A stretch of DNA of 64,000 nt from Clostridia bacterium (GTDB taxonomy: Bacteria > Bacillota_A > Clostridia > Christensenellales > Aristaeellaceae), in contig JAFRMB010000033.1 of NCBI GenBank assembly GCA_017430945.1, forward strand, positions 1-64,000. Direction: 5' to 3'. Of the stretch, positions 35,106 to 43,809 are shown piece by piece. The notes beneath the pieces were generated by a model, which worked only from the letters and a program-made list of their open reading frames with translations, was not told the origin of the DNA and searched no databases. How positions within the stretch are numbered: the stretch's first letter is position 1; the number at the start of each line of letters is the position of its first letter. The translations under genes and the position numbers were made by a program.

Positions 35106-36458
35106 TCATTCACCTTTGGTAATAAAGATATTCACGTCGGAGAAGGTGTCCAGCGTCTTGCAGGTCTCATCGCTGCTCACATACCCCTCCGGGACCTTGA
35201 CGATATGGACGTCATAGACCTTCGGCATCTCCACCTGGAAAGTCGCTATACCATCCGCGTCGGTCTTCTGGAAGGAGCAGGCGGATTCGTCGCAGAACTG
35301 CACGATCACGTCATTGACGGGGTTGCCTTCGGTATCGTAGACGAAGACGCGGTATGCGTCGCTCCCGTTCTCTGTTGCGCAGGTTTCGGGCGATCCCCCG
35401 ACGGCTTCGCCGGCCAGCAGCTTGTCGAAGGTCGGTCCATATTCGTTCACGGCCGCGCCGCTGATGGGGCAGGAGAGGATCCTGCCTTCGCTGTCCACAA
35501 AGAAGGTGAAGGGGAAGCTGTTGATCCGGTCAAGGAGAGGGTCGTTCCTGGGCATCCAAACGTTGGGATAGGTGACGCCGTTGTCCGCGAACACCTTGCG
35601 GGCCGCATCCGCCACATCCTCGATGGTGCCCGTCTCGTATTCCACGCCGACGATGCCGCAGCCCCGTTCCTGCATGCGCTTGTGGAGTTCGGCCAGCTCG
35701 TCCATCTCGTTGATACAGTTGACGCACCAGGTGCCCCAGAGGTTGACCATCGTGATCTTGTTGTCCCTGAACAGGTCGGCGGATCTGACGGCGTTGCCGT
35801 CCAGGTCGACGCTCTCAAATTCGATGACCTGACCGATGTAGTCCGCGGTCGTGTCCTCCGGCTCGAAGAGTTCGGCGGACCGGAGCTGCTTTAAGAGTTC
35901 GGATCGTATCAGCTCGATGTCCGCAAGCGTCACCGCCTTCATCTCCTGCGGGGGCACTTCGTAGTCTCCGGTATCTTCCGCCTCGTCGTATATGGCGAGC
36001 AGCCTGTCCACCGGAGTGACGATGAAGAAATAGTGATAATCGCCCAGCGCTGCAAACTCGGTCACCTCGCACTGCTGCAGCGCCGATCCGTCGATGCCTG
36101 CCTCGGCCAGGGTCTTCGCATCCGTGACGATGATCTCGCAGATGGAAGTGGTAAAGGCGTTCTTCAAATCATTGAAATCATTGTATTCCGCTTTGTCCCC
36201 GGTGTCATTCATGATGCTGGTGATGCTGTCGAAAACATTCTTGGGCAGGCTGGTATAGATGACCCCCATGTAGCCGACATACGGCTCATCGTTCATGACG
36301 CCGTAATTGGCCAGGAAGGCGTGGTTCACCGACTTTTCCTGGATGGCGGGAAAGTCGATGGCAAAACCCAATTCCTTGTAGGCGGTGGTTTCCGCGAGCG
36401 CCGATGCGCAGCATATCAGCAACAGCGCGGCGAGCAGCAGGGAAAGGGATCTGTTCAT
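35106..36458 (-). CDS. Secreted thioredoxin-like (TlpA-type) protein
   Basis: The ATG (MNRSLSLLLAALLL) follows AAGGAGG by 8 nt; an upstream extension of the frame is antisense to the M13 gene and was rejected. The 450-residue protein has a signal peptide, a ~170-residue N-terminal domain, then a thioredoxin fold with active site WCVNC (Cys245, Cys248) and the family cis-Pro loop (SFPFTFFVD). It ends in a carboxypeptidase-regulatory-like beta domain (YRVFVYDTEGNPVNDV...). It should act as an extracytoplasmic thiol-disulfide oxidoreductase. No DsbD/CcdA partner is in the window. Confidence 0.85.
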   Translation of the reverse strand: MNRSLSLLLAALLLICCASALAETTAYKELGFAIDFPAIQEKSVNHAFLANYGVMNDEPYVGYMGVIYTSLPKNVFDSITSIMNDTGDKAEYNDFNDLKNAFTTSICEIIVTDAKTLAEAGIDGSALQQCEVTEFAALGDYHYFFIVTPVDRLLAIYDEAEDTGDYEVPPQEMKAVTLADIELIRSELLKQLRSAELFEPEDTTADYIGQVIEFESVDLDGNAVRSADLFRDNKITMVNLWGTWCVNCINEMDELAELHKRMQERGCGIVGVEYETGTIEDVADAARKVFADNGVTYPNVWMPRNDPLLDRINSFPFTFFVDSEGRILSCPISGAAVNEYGPTFDKLLAGEAVGGSPETCATENGSDAYRVFVYDTEGNPVNDVIVQFCDESACSFQKTDADGIATFQVEMPKVYDVHIVKVPEGYVSSDETCKTLDTFSDVNIFITKGE

Positions 36459-36737
36459 GTCGGGATGCCTCCTTGTACTTTTCTGATTTGCGCCAAAGAA
36501 AACCATCTGTATATCCGAATGATGCAGCAGAACGCTCCGGCCGTGTCGTGCAGGGTCGGCAGCGATCAACGGGCAAATCCCCGTGCAGTTTTCCGATCTT
36601 GATTGTATCATGGAAGTCGCGTATCGTCTACTGTTTTTTAGGCGTGCTTTCCGCATGATCTGCAGGACCTGACCGCCGCCCTCTCCGCATCCCATTCGTC
36701 TCACGGCTCTCCGGGCGCACGGGACGGCAGCTCGTCG

Positions 36738-36766
36738 TTGACCCAAACCCGGTCGGATGCTATAAT
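36738..36766 (+). promoter_or_regulatory. Strong predicted promoter of the M13 peptidase
   Basis: TTGACC, 17 nt, perfect TATAAT, about 40 nt before the start codon. Confidence 0.75.
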
Positions 36767-36804
36767 GGTGACCGTGATAAACAGTGTTGGAAGGGATGAT
36801 CGTG

Positions 36805-38835
36805 ATGCGCAAATGGATGACTCTGCTGCTGTGCGTGCTTTTGGCGATGGCTCTCATAGCCGCGGTGCTGCCGTCCGCCATTGCGGAAAACGGAAAGATC
36901 CTGGATGGCCGCTGGTTGTGCTCTGACATCGCGGGAAATGTGACGGAGGATACTCCCGCGGAATTGAAGGATGACTTTGGGCTGTACGTCAACAAGCCGT
37001 GGATCCTCCAGGCCAGGTTCGCTTCAGGCGTGCCCACCGTTTCGAACCATACGGAGATACAGTTTGAAGTGATGGACCGCCTGTTCGCCCTGATGAAGGA
37101 CGGATCCCTCGCCGGGCATGACGCGGAGCTGGTGCACAAGCTGTATGCCCTGACGGCGGACTGGGATCAACGCAACGCCCAGGGCGTTTCCCCGGCGCTG
37201 CCCTATATGCAGGCGATCGCCGAGATCGACAGTCTGGACACGCTGATGCAATACCTGTGTTCCGCGGATCGCCTGACGAGCCTTGTTCCGTTCAATGCAC
37301 ATGTAATGCCAAACGGGACGGACCCTGCCGTTTACGTCGTTTACGTTGAACCCTCGCAGCTGATGCTGGATGACCCGGAGGAATATGTCGAGCGTACGGA
37401 GTATGGCCAGGCGGAATACGACCGCATACGGCAGATCGCCGGGTACGTGCTGGCGCGCCTGGACCACTCAGAGTCCGAGATCGACTTAATGCTTGACAAT
37501 GCCATCGCCTTTGAAGGGATGCTGGCGTCGTGTTGTACAGATGACAGCGAAGACGTGGCCGAGGGCGAATACACGCCGGAAGCGCTTGCTGAGCTGGCGG
37601 GTCCCTTTCCGATCCTGGATATGCTCAAGGCCATCGACATGTACAGCGAAGAGGACTTTTACGTCGTCGATCCGGATTATTTCACGGCCTTTCAGACGGT
37701 CTTTACCGAAGAAAATGTGCCCCTCGTCCGGGATTGGCTTGCGATCGATGCCGCGATGTACATGATAGATCTACTGGATGAGGAGGCGGCCATGCGGCAG
37801 ATGGCTGTCAACGTCTCCACGATGGGCGGCGGTGAAACCAACCCTGATCTAAGCGTTTATGCCGTCATGACCAGATTGCTGCCCGTGCCCCTGGACAATC
37901 TTTACATTCAGGCCTACTGCACGCAGCAGCAGCGACAGAACATCATTGATATCGTCGATGAGATCCTGGCAGCCTATCGCGCCATGCTCGGATCGGAGGA
38001 CTGGCTGAGTGAACAGACCCGCGCCGCGGCCATCGAAAAGCTGGACGCCCTGCGCGTGCACGCGGTATATCCTGAAGTGTTGGGAGACTGGTCGGCGCTC
38101 GACTTCGCGGGACCGGAGGATGGCGGCAGCCTGTTGGAGGCAGCCCGCACGATCGATCGATATTTGCAAACGCTGATGATCTCAAAGGTCGGTACCGTTA
38201 TGGAAAAGGCCGCCTGGGATCAACTCGCTATGACCTCCTACACGGTCAATGGGCTATACAAACCTTCCGAGAACGACATCACCATCACAGCAGGCATCCT
38301 GGGCGGCGAATACTACAATGAGAATATGAGCTACGAACAGATGCTGGGCGGCATCGGTATGATCATCGGCCATGAGATCACCCATGCCTTCGACATCATA
38401 GGCGCGAGGTATGACAAGAACGGCGCATTGGCCAACTGGTGGACCGATGAGGATCACGCGGCCTTCGAGGCGCGCGCCGGGAAGCTGGCGGATTGGTACG
38501 ATGGTTTCATCCCCTGTGAGGGCGTGCAGTATTCCGGACGGCGGGTACAGAGGGAGGCCATTCCCGACCTGGGCAGCATGAAGTGCATGCTCAGCATCGC
38601 CGCGCAGAAGGATGATTTCGATTATGACGCTTTTTTCCGCCAATGGGCCAGGGCGCTGCGCGAACAAAGCTCGCCGGAAATGATCAGGGAAAACGCGCTC
38701 TATGATTCGCACCCGCTGAACTACATGCGCATAAACGCCACGCTGGCGCAGTTTGAAGCGTTTGTCGATCTCTACGGGATCAAAGAAGGCGACGGCATGT
38801 ACATCGCGCCGGAAGACAGGCTGGAGATATGGTGA
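36805..38835 (+). CDS. Secreted M13 (neprilysin-type) zinc metallopeptidase
   Basis: The ATG (MRKWMTLLLCV) follows AAGGG by about 9 nt; an ATG three codons upstream is possible. The 676-residue protein has a signal peptide, an N-terminal helical domain, and the M13 catalytic domain. The zinc site is HEITH (523-527), and the third ligand is Glu584 in EAIPDLGS. Classical members read ExIADLGG here, so Pro and Ser replace Ala and Gly, while Glu and Asp are kept. VNGLYKPSEN replaces the usual NAxYxPxxN. Likely an extracellular oligopeptidase; altered motifs may change specificity. Confidence 0.88.
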   Translation: MRKWMTLLLCVLLAMALIAAVLPSAIAENGKILDGRWLCSDIAGNVTEDTPAELKDDFGLYVNKPWILQARFASGVPTVSNHTEIQFEVMDRLFALMKDGSLAGHDAELVHKLYALTADWDQRNAQGVSPALPYMQAIAEIDSLDTLMQYLCSADRLTSLVPFNAHVMPNGTDPAVYVVYVEPSQLMLDDPEEYVERTEYGQAEYDRIRQIAGYVLARLDHSESEIDLMLDNAIAFEGMLASCCTDDSEDVAEGEYTPEALAELAGPFPILDMLKAIDMYSEEDFYVVDPDYFTAFQTVFTEENVPLVRDWLAIDAAMYMIDLLDEEAAMRQMAVNVSTMGGGETNPDLSVYAVMTRLLPVPLDNLYIQAYCTQQQRQNIIDIVDEILAAYRAMLGSEDWLSEQTRAAAIEKLDALRVHAVYPEVLGDWSALDFAGPEDGGSLLEAARTIDRYLQTLMISKVGTVMEKAAWDQLAMTSYTVNGLYKPSENDITITAGILGGEYYNENMSYEQMLGGIGMIIGHEITHAFDIIGARYDKNGALANWWTDEDHAAFEARAGKLADWYDGFIPCEGVQYSGRRVQREAIPDLGSMKCMLSIAAQKDDFDYDAFFRQWARALREQSSPEMIRENALYDSHPLNYMRINATLAQFEAFVDLYGIKEGDGMYIAPEDRLEIW

Positions 38836-38989
38836 TGCTTTCGCCGTCCTCCTCCCGGATCCTGCGTTGGATCGATGCCTGTTGCGCCACGGAACGCTTT
38901 GTATTCCGCTTGCTTTCCGAATAACCCCGGATCCTCTTCTCTGCCGGGGCGCAGGACGTCCCGCCGGACCCTGCGATCGCAGGTGTGTA

Positions 38990-39160
38990 TACAGCCTTCG
39001 CCGGGCGCTGGGGCCGCAGACCATCAAGGAAAAGTACCGGTTTTCCAACGGCATGACGTTCGCGCGCATAGCGATGGATCCGTACCTGCAGTACTTCATC
39101 GGGCTAACGGGATCCAAACAGACAGCGCCATTTGATCCAGGCACGCTCGTCACTCTCCCA
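38990..39160 (+). pseudogene. Transposase remnant (IS5/IS1182-like N-terminal fragment)
   Basis: The frame reads IKEKYRFSNGMTFARI, then MDPYLQYFIGLTG and APFDPGTLVTL. This matches the N-terminal DUF772-like part of DDE transposases (ExPYLQYFIGL...APFDPS). No start and no DDE core remain. The flanking 38836-38989 holds nothing recognisable. Confidence 0.6.
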
Positions 39161-39256
39161 AACCAAATATGCTTCCCTGTCGAAGAGATATCGGCAGGGG
39201 CCCTTTTTTGCCGGTGTGGACAGGGGGATCTGCGCGAACCGGCCGGTATCTTTCTT

Positions 39257-39440
39257 ATCCGAACGCCACGATAACTCTATCGCACGACTGGATAACCCCT
39301 TGCGTCGGTCCTATTGACGTATTGGAGCGAATGGAACACCGCAAACAAGGCTTCCCTGCGACCGTGCACCTCACAGGAAAGCCCAACACCTTCCGACTGA
39401 GGCGACAGATGGATAGCCTCCGGCGCGAAGTGCCCGGATC
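39257..39440 (+). repeat. Dispersed intergenic repeat, copy 1
   Basis: This ~185-bp segment aligns by eye with 60046-60232 over its whole length: shared start ATCCGAACGCCACGAT, middle CAAGGCTTCCC and TCACAGG(A/G)AAGCC, end GCGCGAAGTGCC. It follows the transposase fragment. The remaining 39441-39799 shows no convincing gene. Confidence 0.75.
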
Positions 39441-39799
39441 GCTTCCCCGGTGGGGATGGCGAGACGACAGATATGAGACTTGAAATCATCGCGCTTCTTT
39501 TTGAAGACGGAGAACCTGCTGAGCATTTCAAGGTTATGGGATGTATTCTCTGGTGCCATACCGCATCGCTTTTCAGTGGAGAAATCGCGATGTTCGGGAT
39601 CCGGCGTCTTTCCCTCCCATGCTCCGATATAAGATGAAGGGTCACGTCCAGGTGATGGGGTACAAAAGCCGTGACGGACTGTGTCGATATCAGGATACAG
39701 GACCATCCATCACAGAAGGCGCACAGGAAAGGGCCGAAGTCGAACACAAGAACGCAGTGTTCGTGTACGGTAAGATGGTGATGAAAAAGATAGGATCGA

Positions 39800-39816
39800 G
39801 TTAATTGCAAATTAAC
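39800..39816. promoter_or_regulatory. Perfect palindrome over the -35 box of the frl operon
   Basis: GTTAATT-GCA-AATTAAC has 7-bp arms and contains the TTGCAA -35 hexamer of the promoter at 39805-39832. It is a candidate repressor operator, perhaps for a GntR- or LacI-type regulator, none of which is adjacent. Confidence 0.5.
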
Positions 39817-39832
39817 ATTACTATGGTAAACT
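39805..39832 (+). promoter_or_regulatory. Predicted promoter of the Pot-frl operon
   Basis: TTGCAA, 16 nt, TAAACT with a TGG extended -10, about 85 nt upstream of the first gene. Confidence 0.55.
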
Positions 39833-39917
39833 GTTAAAACGAATATAGGGAGCCTTCTTCGAGGCTGCCATGATTCAACCGCGCTCGTGCGTCACTAATA
39901 TACGAGGAGTGGCATTT

Positions 39918-40988
39918 ATGCCTGATGCGATCGTATCCCTGCAACATGTGAACAAGTGGTACGGGGAAAACCATGTTGTCAAAGATCTGAACCTTGATAT
40001 CCTTGAGGGGGAGTTTCTGACGCTGCTCGGCCCGTCCGGCTGCGGAAAAACCACGACACTGCGCATGATCGCGGGCTTTGAGGACGCCTCCTCCGGCACG
40101 ATCACGGTACAGGGAGAGCGTGTTGAAGAGAAGGAGCCCTATCAGCGCGACGTCAATACGGTTTTTCAGAACTACTCGCTGTTCCCACATTTGACGGTCT
40201 ACGATAACGTCGCCTACGGTCCATCCATAAAAAAGGTCCCGAAGGCAGATATCCGAAAGCGCGTAACGGATATGCTTCATCTGGTGCAGATGGACGGTTA
40301 CGAAAAGCGCAAACCCGACGCACTCTCCTGCGGTCAGAAGCAGCGCGTGGCCATCGCACGCGCACTGATCAACAACCCTCGTGTACTGTTGCTGGACGAG
40401 CCGCTGGGCGCATTGGATCTGAAGCTTCGCAAGCAGATGCAGATCGAGCTCAAGCGCCTTCAGAAGAAGCTCGGCATCACCTTCGTATATGTAACGCACG
40501 ATCAGGAGGAGGCCATGACCATGTCCGACCGCATCGCGGTCATGCGGAACGGCGTCATCCTGCAGATCGGTGCGCCCATGGAGATTTACGACAGGCCGAA
40601 CTGTCGCTTCGTGGCGGATTTCATCGGTGAATCGAATGTGCTCTCAGGTACGGTGCGTCGCGTGAGCGACATGCTTATATCGGTGGAAACCCCTGACGGG
40701 ATGGTCCTCACCTATGGGAACGGTTTCCATGAAGGAGAAAAGATCTATATCTCTATCAGACCGGAGCACCTTTTGATCGACGAAAAGCCACATGAAGGTT
40801 TTGCCCTTCGGGCGCGGATCAAGGATTTCATTTACATGGGTACTGTCGTTAAGACGAGCCTCGACTTGTCGACGGGGCAGGAACTCAAGCTATCACGCTT
40901 TGAGGCGGATCCGAGCCTTCACGAGGGCGACGAACGCTTCGTCTATTGGGAACCAGAGAGATCCGTCCCGATCCACGGGGAGGAGTGA
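39918..40988 (+). CDS. potA: Spermidine/putrescine-type ABC transporter ATP-binding protein (PotA-like)
   Basis: The ATG (MPDAIVSLQHVNKWYG) follows GAGGAG. The 356-residue protein has Walker A GPSGCGKTT (38-46), Walker B LLLDEP, an H-loop THD and a C-terminal TOBE regulatory domain (from ~275), the MalK/PotA architecture. Its signature motif is LSCGQ (136-140) in place of LSGGQ, an unusual Gly-to-Cys change. It is the first gene of a seven-gene operon; the next starts 5 nt later. Given the downstream FrlB/C/D homologues, the transporter probably imports fructoselysine-type compounds rather than polyamines; that is inference. Confidence 0.9.
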   Translation: MPDAIVSLQHVNKWYGENHVVKDLNLDILEGEFLTLLGPSGCGKTTTLRMIAGFEDASSGTITVQGERVEEKEPYQRDVNTVFQNYSLFPHLTVYDNVAYGPSIKKVPKADIRKRVTDMLHLVQMDGYEKRKPDALSCGQKQRVAIARALINNPRVLLLDEPLGALDLKLRKQMQIELKRLQKKLGITFVYVTHDQEEAMTMSDRIAVMRNGVILQIGAPMEIYDRPNCRFVADFIGESNVLSGTVRRVSDMLISVETPDGMVLTYGNGFHEGEKIYISIRPEHLLIDEKPHEGFALRARIKDFIYMGTVVKTSLDLSTGQELKLSRFEADPSLHEGDERFVYWEPERSVPIHGEE

Positions 40989-40993
40989 AGGAC

Positions 40994-41869
40994 ATGAGCA
41001 ACGTATCATCTGCAAAAAAGAGACACAGCAGACTGCCGGTGATCGCACAGGCAGGGCCGGTATCGCTCTGGATGATCCTGTTTGTGACGGTCCCCATGCT
41101 CTTTATCATTTTCATCAGCTTTATGACGCGCAGCAATTTCGGCGGCGTGGAGTATACGCCGACGCTCACTTCGTATGAGACACTGGCGGATGTGATCTAT
41201 CTCAACGTCATTTTGAAGAGTTTGCGCGTGGCACTGGTGACGACGGTGGTATGCCTGATCCTGGGCTATCCATTCGCCTATTACATCGCGCGAAAACCCG
41301 CAGATGTGGCCGCCAGGCTCATCATGCTGCTTATGATCCCGCTTTGGACGAACTCTCTGATGCGCCTGAACGCCTGGATGCTGCTGTTTCAGACCAACGG
41401 ACCCGTCAACAAGGCGCTGCTCGGGCTCGGGCTCGTTGAAAAGCCTGTGACATTTCTCTATACCGATGGCCTGGTACTGCTTGGCCTGATCACTAACTTC
41501 CTGCCCTTCGCGGTATTGCCGATGTATTCCTCCATCGAAAAACTGCAAACCTCGATGCTGGAGGCTTCCGCAGATCTCGGAGCAAAGCCCTCTGTTACCT
41601 TTCTGCGGGTGACACTGCCACTCACCTTTCCGGGCATCTTCTCAGCCATCATACTGACCTTCATCCCTGCGCTCGGCACCTATACCATCACGGACATGCT
41701 CGGCGGCGGCAAGGTCCTGTATATTGGCAACATCATTAAAAACCAGTTCGGGACCATACGCAACTGGCCCCTCGGCGCGGCGTTGAGTGTGCTTCTGCTT
41801 TTGGTGACAGCGTTACTGATCTTCGTCTATTCCCGGTTCGCGAAGATCGAGGATATGGAGGTGCTGTGA
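40994..41869 (+). CDS. potB: Pot-type ABC transporter permease (PotB-like)
   Basis: The ATG (MSNVSSAKKRH) lies 5 nt after the PotA stop. The 291-residue protein has six helices and the binding-protein-dependent transport EAA loop (MLEASADLGAKPSVTFLRVTLPLTFPGI), which docks onto the ATPase. It pairs with the PotC-like permease starting at 41871 to form the channel. Confidence 0.9.
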   Translation: MSNVSSAKKRHSRLPVIAQAGPVSLWMILFVTVPMLFIIFISFMTRSNFGGVEYTPTLTSYETLADVIYLNVILKSLRVALVTTVVCLILGYPFAYYIARKPADVAARLIMLLMIPLWTNSLMRLNAWMLLFQTNGPVNKALLGLGLVEKPVTFLYTDGLVLLGLITNFLPFAVLPMYSSIEKLQTSMLEASADLGAKPSVTFLRVTLPLTFPGIFSAIILTFIPALGTYTITDMLGGGKVLYIGNIIKNQFGTIRNWPLGAALSVLLLLVTALLIFVYSRFAKIEDMEVL

Positions 41870-41870
41870 A

Positions 41871-42749
41871 ATGAAGCAGAGCTCCAACCGCAAGCTGCGG
41901 CGGCAGAAGCGCAGTCGTTTTTTCGGCGCGTTCTATGCGTCGATCATCTACGCGCTTTTTTACATCCCGGTACTCGTTATGATCCAGTTCTCCTTCAACG
42001 ATGCCAAGCGCAACTACTCCTGGGAGGGCTTTACGACCATGTGGTACGGCAAGCTTTTCTCCTTCCGCAACCACGATCTCTGGGATGCGCTGGCATACTC
42101 GCTCATCATCGCCGTCATCGCAACAGTCATCAGCGTGGTGATCGGGGTACTCGGCGGCATTGGGCTCAAGAAGTTTGCGTTCCGGGGCAAAAAGTTCATC
42201 AACCTCATGCTCTATGTGCCCATCGTCGTTCCGGAGATCGTGCTCGCCGTGTCCATGCTCATCATCTTTATGATCATCGGCGTCAGGCTCGGCATGGGGA
42301 CCATAGTGATCGGCCATTGCACATTCTGTATACCATATGCGGTAGTGACCATAAAGGGTCGCATCAGCGGAGACAATGAGACGCTTCAGGAGGCTTCCAT
42401 GGATCTCGGTGCGAACCGGGTGCAGACCTTCTGGCGCGTCACGATCCCGAGCATCATGCCAGGCATCCTCTCGGCGGCTTTTCTGAGCTTCACCCTGTCC
42501 ATCGACGACGTGATCATGTCCAACATGCTCGCCAGCGCCCGTCAATCCACGCTCCCGGTGCTGATCCTCTCGGTCAACCGTACCGGCGTCACCCCGGATA
42601 TCAACGCCCTGACTACGATCATGGTGTTGATCATGGTTGCGGGGATGCTGCTGTTGAGTGTCGTGCAGCGGGCTCGAGCAAAGAAAACGGCCCGGGAGAT
42701 CGCAGAAATGGAAAAAAGGATTTCCTCCATGCACAGCATGGTCGAATAA
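41871..42749 (+). CDS. potC: Pot-type ABC transporter permease (PotC-like)
   Basis: It starts one base after the PotB stop, so translation is probably coupled. The 292-residue protein has six helices, an EAA loop (LQEASMDLGANRVQTFWRVTIPSIMPGI) and the DDV/I-rich segment typical of PotC (LSFTLSIDDVIMS). It forms the second half of the translocation pore. Confidence 0.9.
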   Translation: MKQSSNRKLRRQKRSRFFGAFYASIIYALFYIPVLVMIQFSFNDAKRNYSWEGFTTMWYGKLFSFRNHDLWDALAYSLIIAVIATVISVVIGVLGGIGLKKFAFRGKKFINLMLYVPIVVPEIVLAVSMLIIFMIIGVRLGMGTIVIGHCTFCIPYAVVTIKGRISGDNETLQEASMDLGANRVQTFWRVTIPSIMPGILSAAFLSFTLSIDDVIMSNMLASARQSTLPVLILSVNRTGVTPDINALTTIMVLIMVAGMLLLSVVQRARAKKTAREIAEMEKRISSMHSMVE

Positions 42750-42780
42750 TAACCCCTACATAACAGAAGGAGGAACTCAC

Positions 42781-43806
42781 ATGAAAAGGACACTGTCTAT
42801 CGTGGTCGCGCTTGTCATGCTTCTGACCCTCACCCCCGCCTTCGCAGCCCAAGAGGAGATCAACATCTTCATGTGGAGCGATTACATCTCTGACGATCTG
42901 ATCGCGAACTTTGAGGATGAATACGATGTGCGCGTGAATCTCAGCTACATGAGCGACAATGCAGACTCCATTACCAAGCTCACCGCCGGCGCCGGCAGCG
43001 AGTACGACCTGATCATGACCTGCGACGCCTACATGGAATCCCTGATCGCGGGTGACTATCTTGAGAAGCTGGATCTGTCGCAGATCCCCAATTCCGAGAA
43101 CATCAACCGGGCTTACTGGTCCGAACAGAACCAGGACTATTGCGTGCCCTACCTGATGAACTACATTTATGTGGTGTATGACACCGAACGCTGCCCCATC
43201 GAGATCACATGCTACAACGACCTGATCCGTCCTGAAATGAAGGGCCAGATCGGCTCCGTCGACGGCGCACGCAATCTTTTCCCCATCGCGCTGATCGCCC
43301 TGGGCTACGATCCCAACTCTCGCGATGAGAATGAGATCAAGGAAGCCTATGAATGGCTCGTGAAGTACAACGAGAACGTCGTCGCCTACGGTTCCACCGA
43401 GACCAATATGGTCAGCGGCACCATCTCCTGCATGTTCACCTACGACGGCAACACTGCCGAAGCCATGGCTCAGCTCGGCGAGAACAATACACTCACCGTC
43501 GCGCCCTTCACCTCCGACCCTGTACAGCTCGGCTTTGACCTTTACGTCATTCCCAAGGGTGCACAGCACATCGATCTCGCCTATAAGTTCCTTAACTACA
43601 TCTGCGATCCCGAGGTCATGGCCGCGAACCTGGTGGACAACCCCTACTCGTGCCCGAATGACGCAGCTGTGGCGTTGGCCTCCGAGGAATACCGTAACGG
43701 TCCGGCCTTTGACTTTGACTACAAGACCAACATTTTCTTCCAGGAAGACGTTGGCGACGCCATCACGATCTACGACCAGTACTATCAGATGCTGAAGGTG
43801 GGCTGA
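42781..43806 (+). CDS. potD: Pot-type extracellular solute-binding protein (PotD-like)
   Basis: The ATG follows AAGGAGGAACTCAC. The 341-residue protein has a signal peptide (LSIVVALVMLLTLTPAFA) with no lipobox Cys. The mature part is a type-2 binding protein of the PotD family (INIFMWSDYISDDLIANFEDEYDVRV; later GFDLYVIPKGAQHIDLAYKFLNYI). In true PotD a few acidic residues bind the polyamine amines; here the ligand is more likely an amine-bearing Amadori product such as fructoselysine, judged from the operon. Confidence 0.88.
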   Translation: MKRTLSIVVALVMLLTLTPAFAAQEEINIFMWSDYISDDLIANFEDEYDVRVNLSYMSDNADSITKLTAGAGSEYDLIMTCDAYMESLIAGDYLEKLDLSQIPNSENINRAYWSEQNQDYCVPYLMNYIYVVYDTERCPIEITCYNDLIRPEMKGQIGSVDGARNLFPIALIALGYDPNSRDENEIKEAYEWLVKYNENVVAYGSTETNMVSGTISCMFTYDGNTAEAMAQLGENNTLTVAPFTSDPVQLGFDLYVIPKGAQHIDLAYKFLNYICDPEVMAANLVDNPYSCPNDAAVALASEEYRNGPAFDFDYKTNIFFQEDVGDAITIYDQYYQMLKVG

Positions 43807-43809
43807 GTT

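Noticed and set aside
36459..37139. N-terminal extension of the thioredoxin-like protein
   Set aside because: It crosses its own ribosome binding site and signal peptide and runs antisense to the M13 peptidase gene.
39541..39804. An 87-codon frame before the frl promoter
   Set aside because: No ribosome binding site, no family and overlapping minus-strand frames of equal quality.
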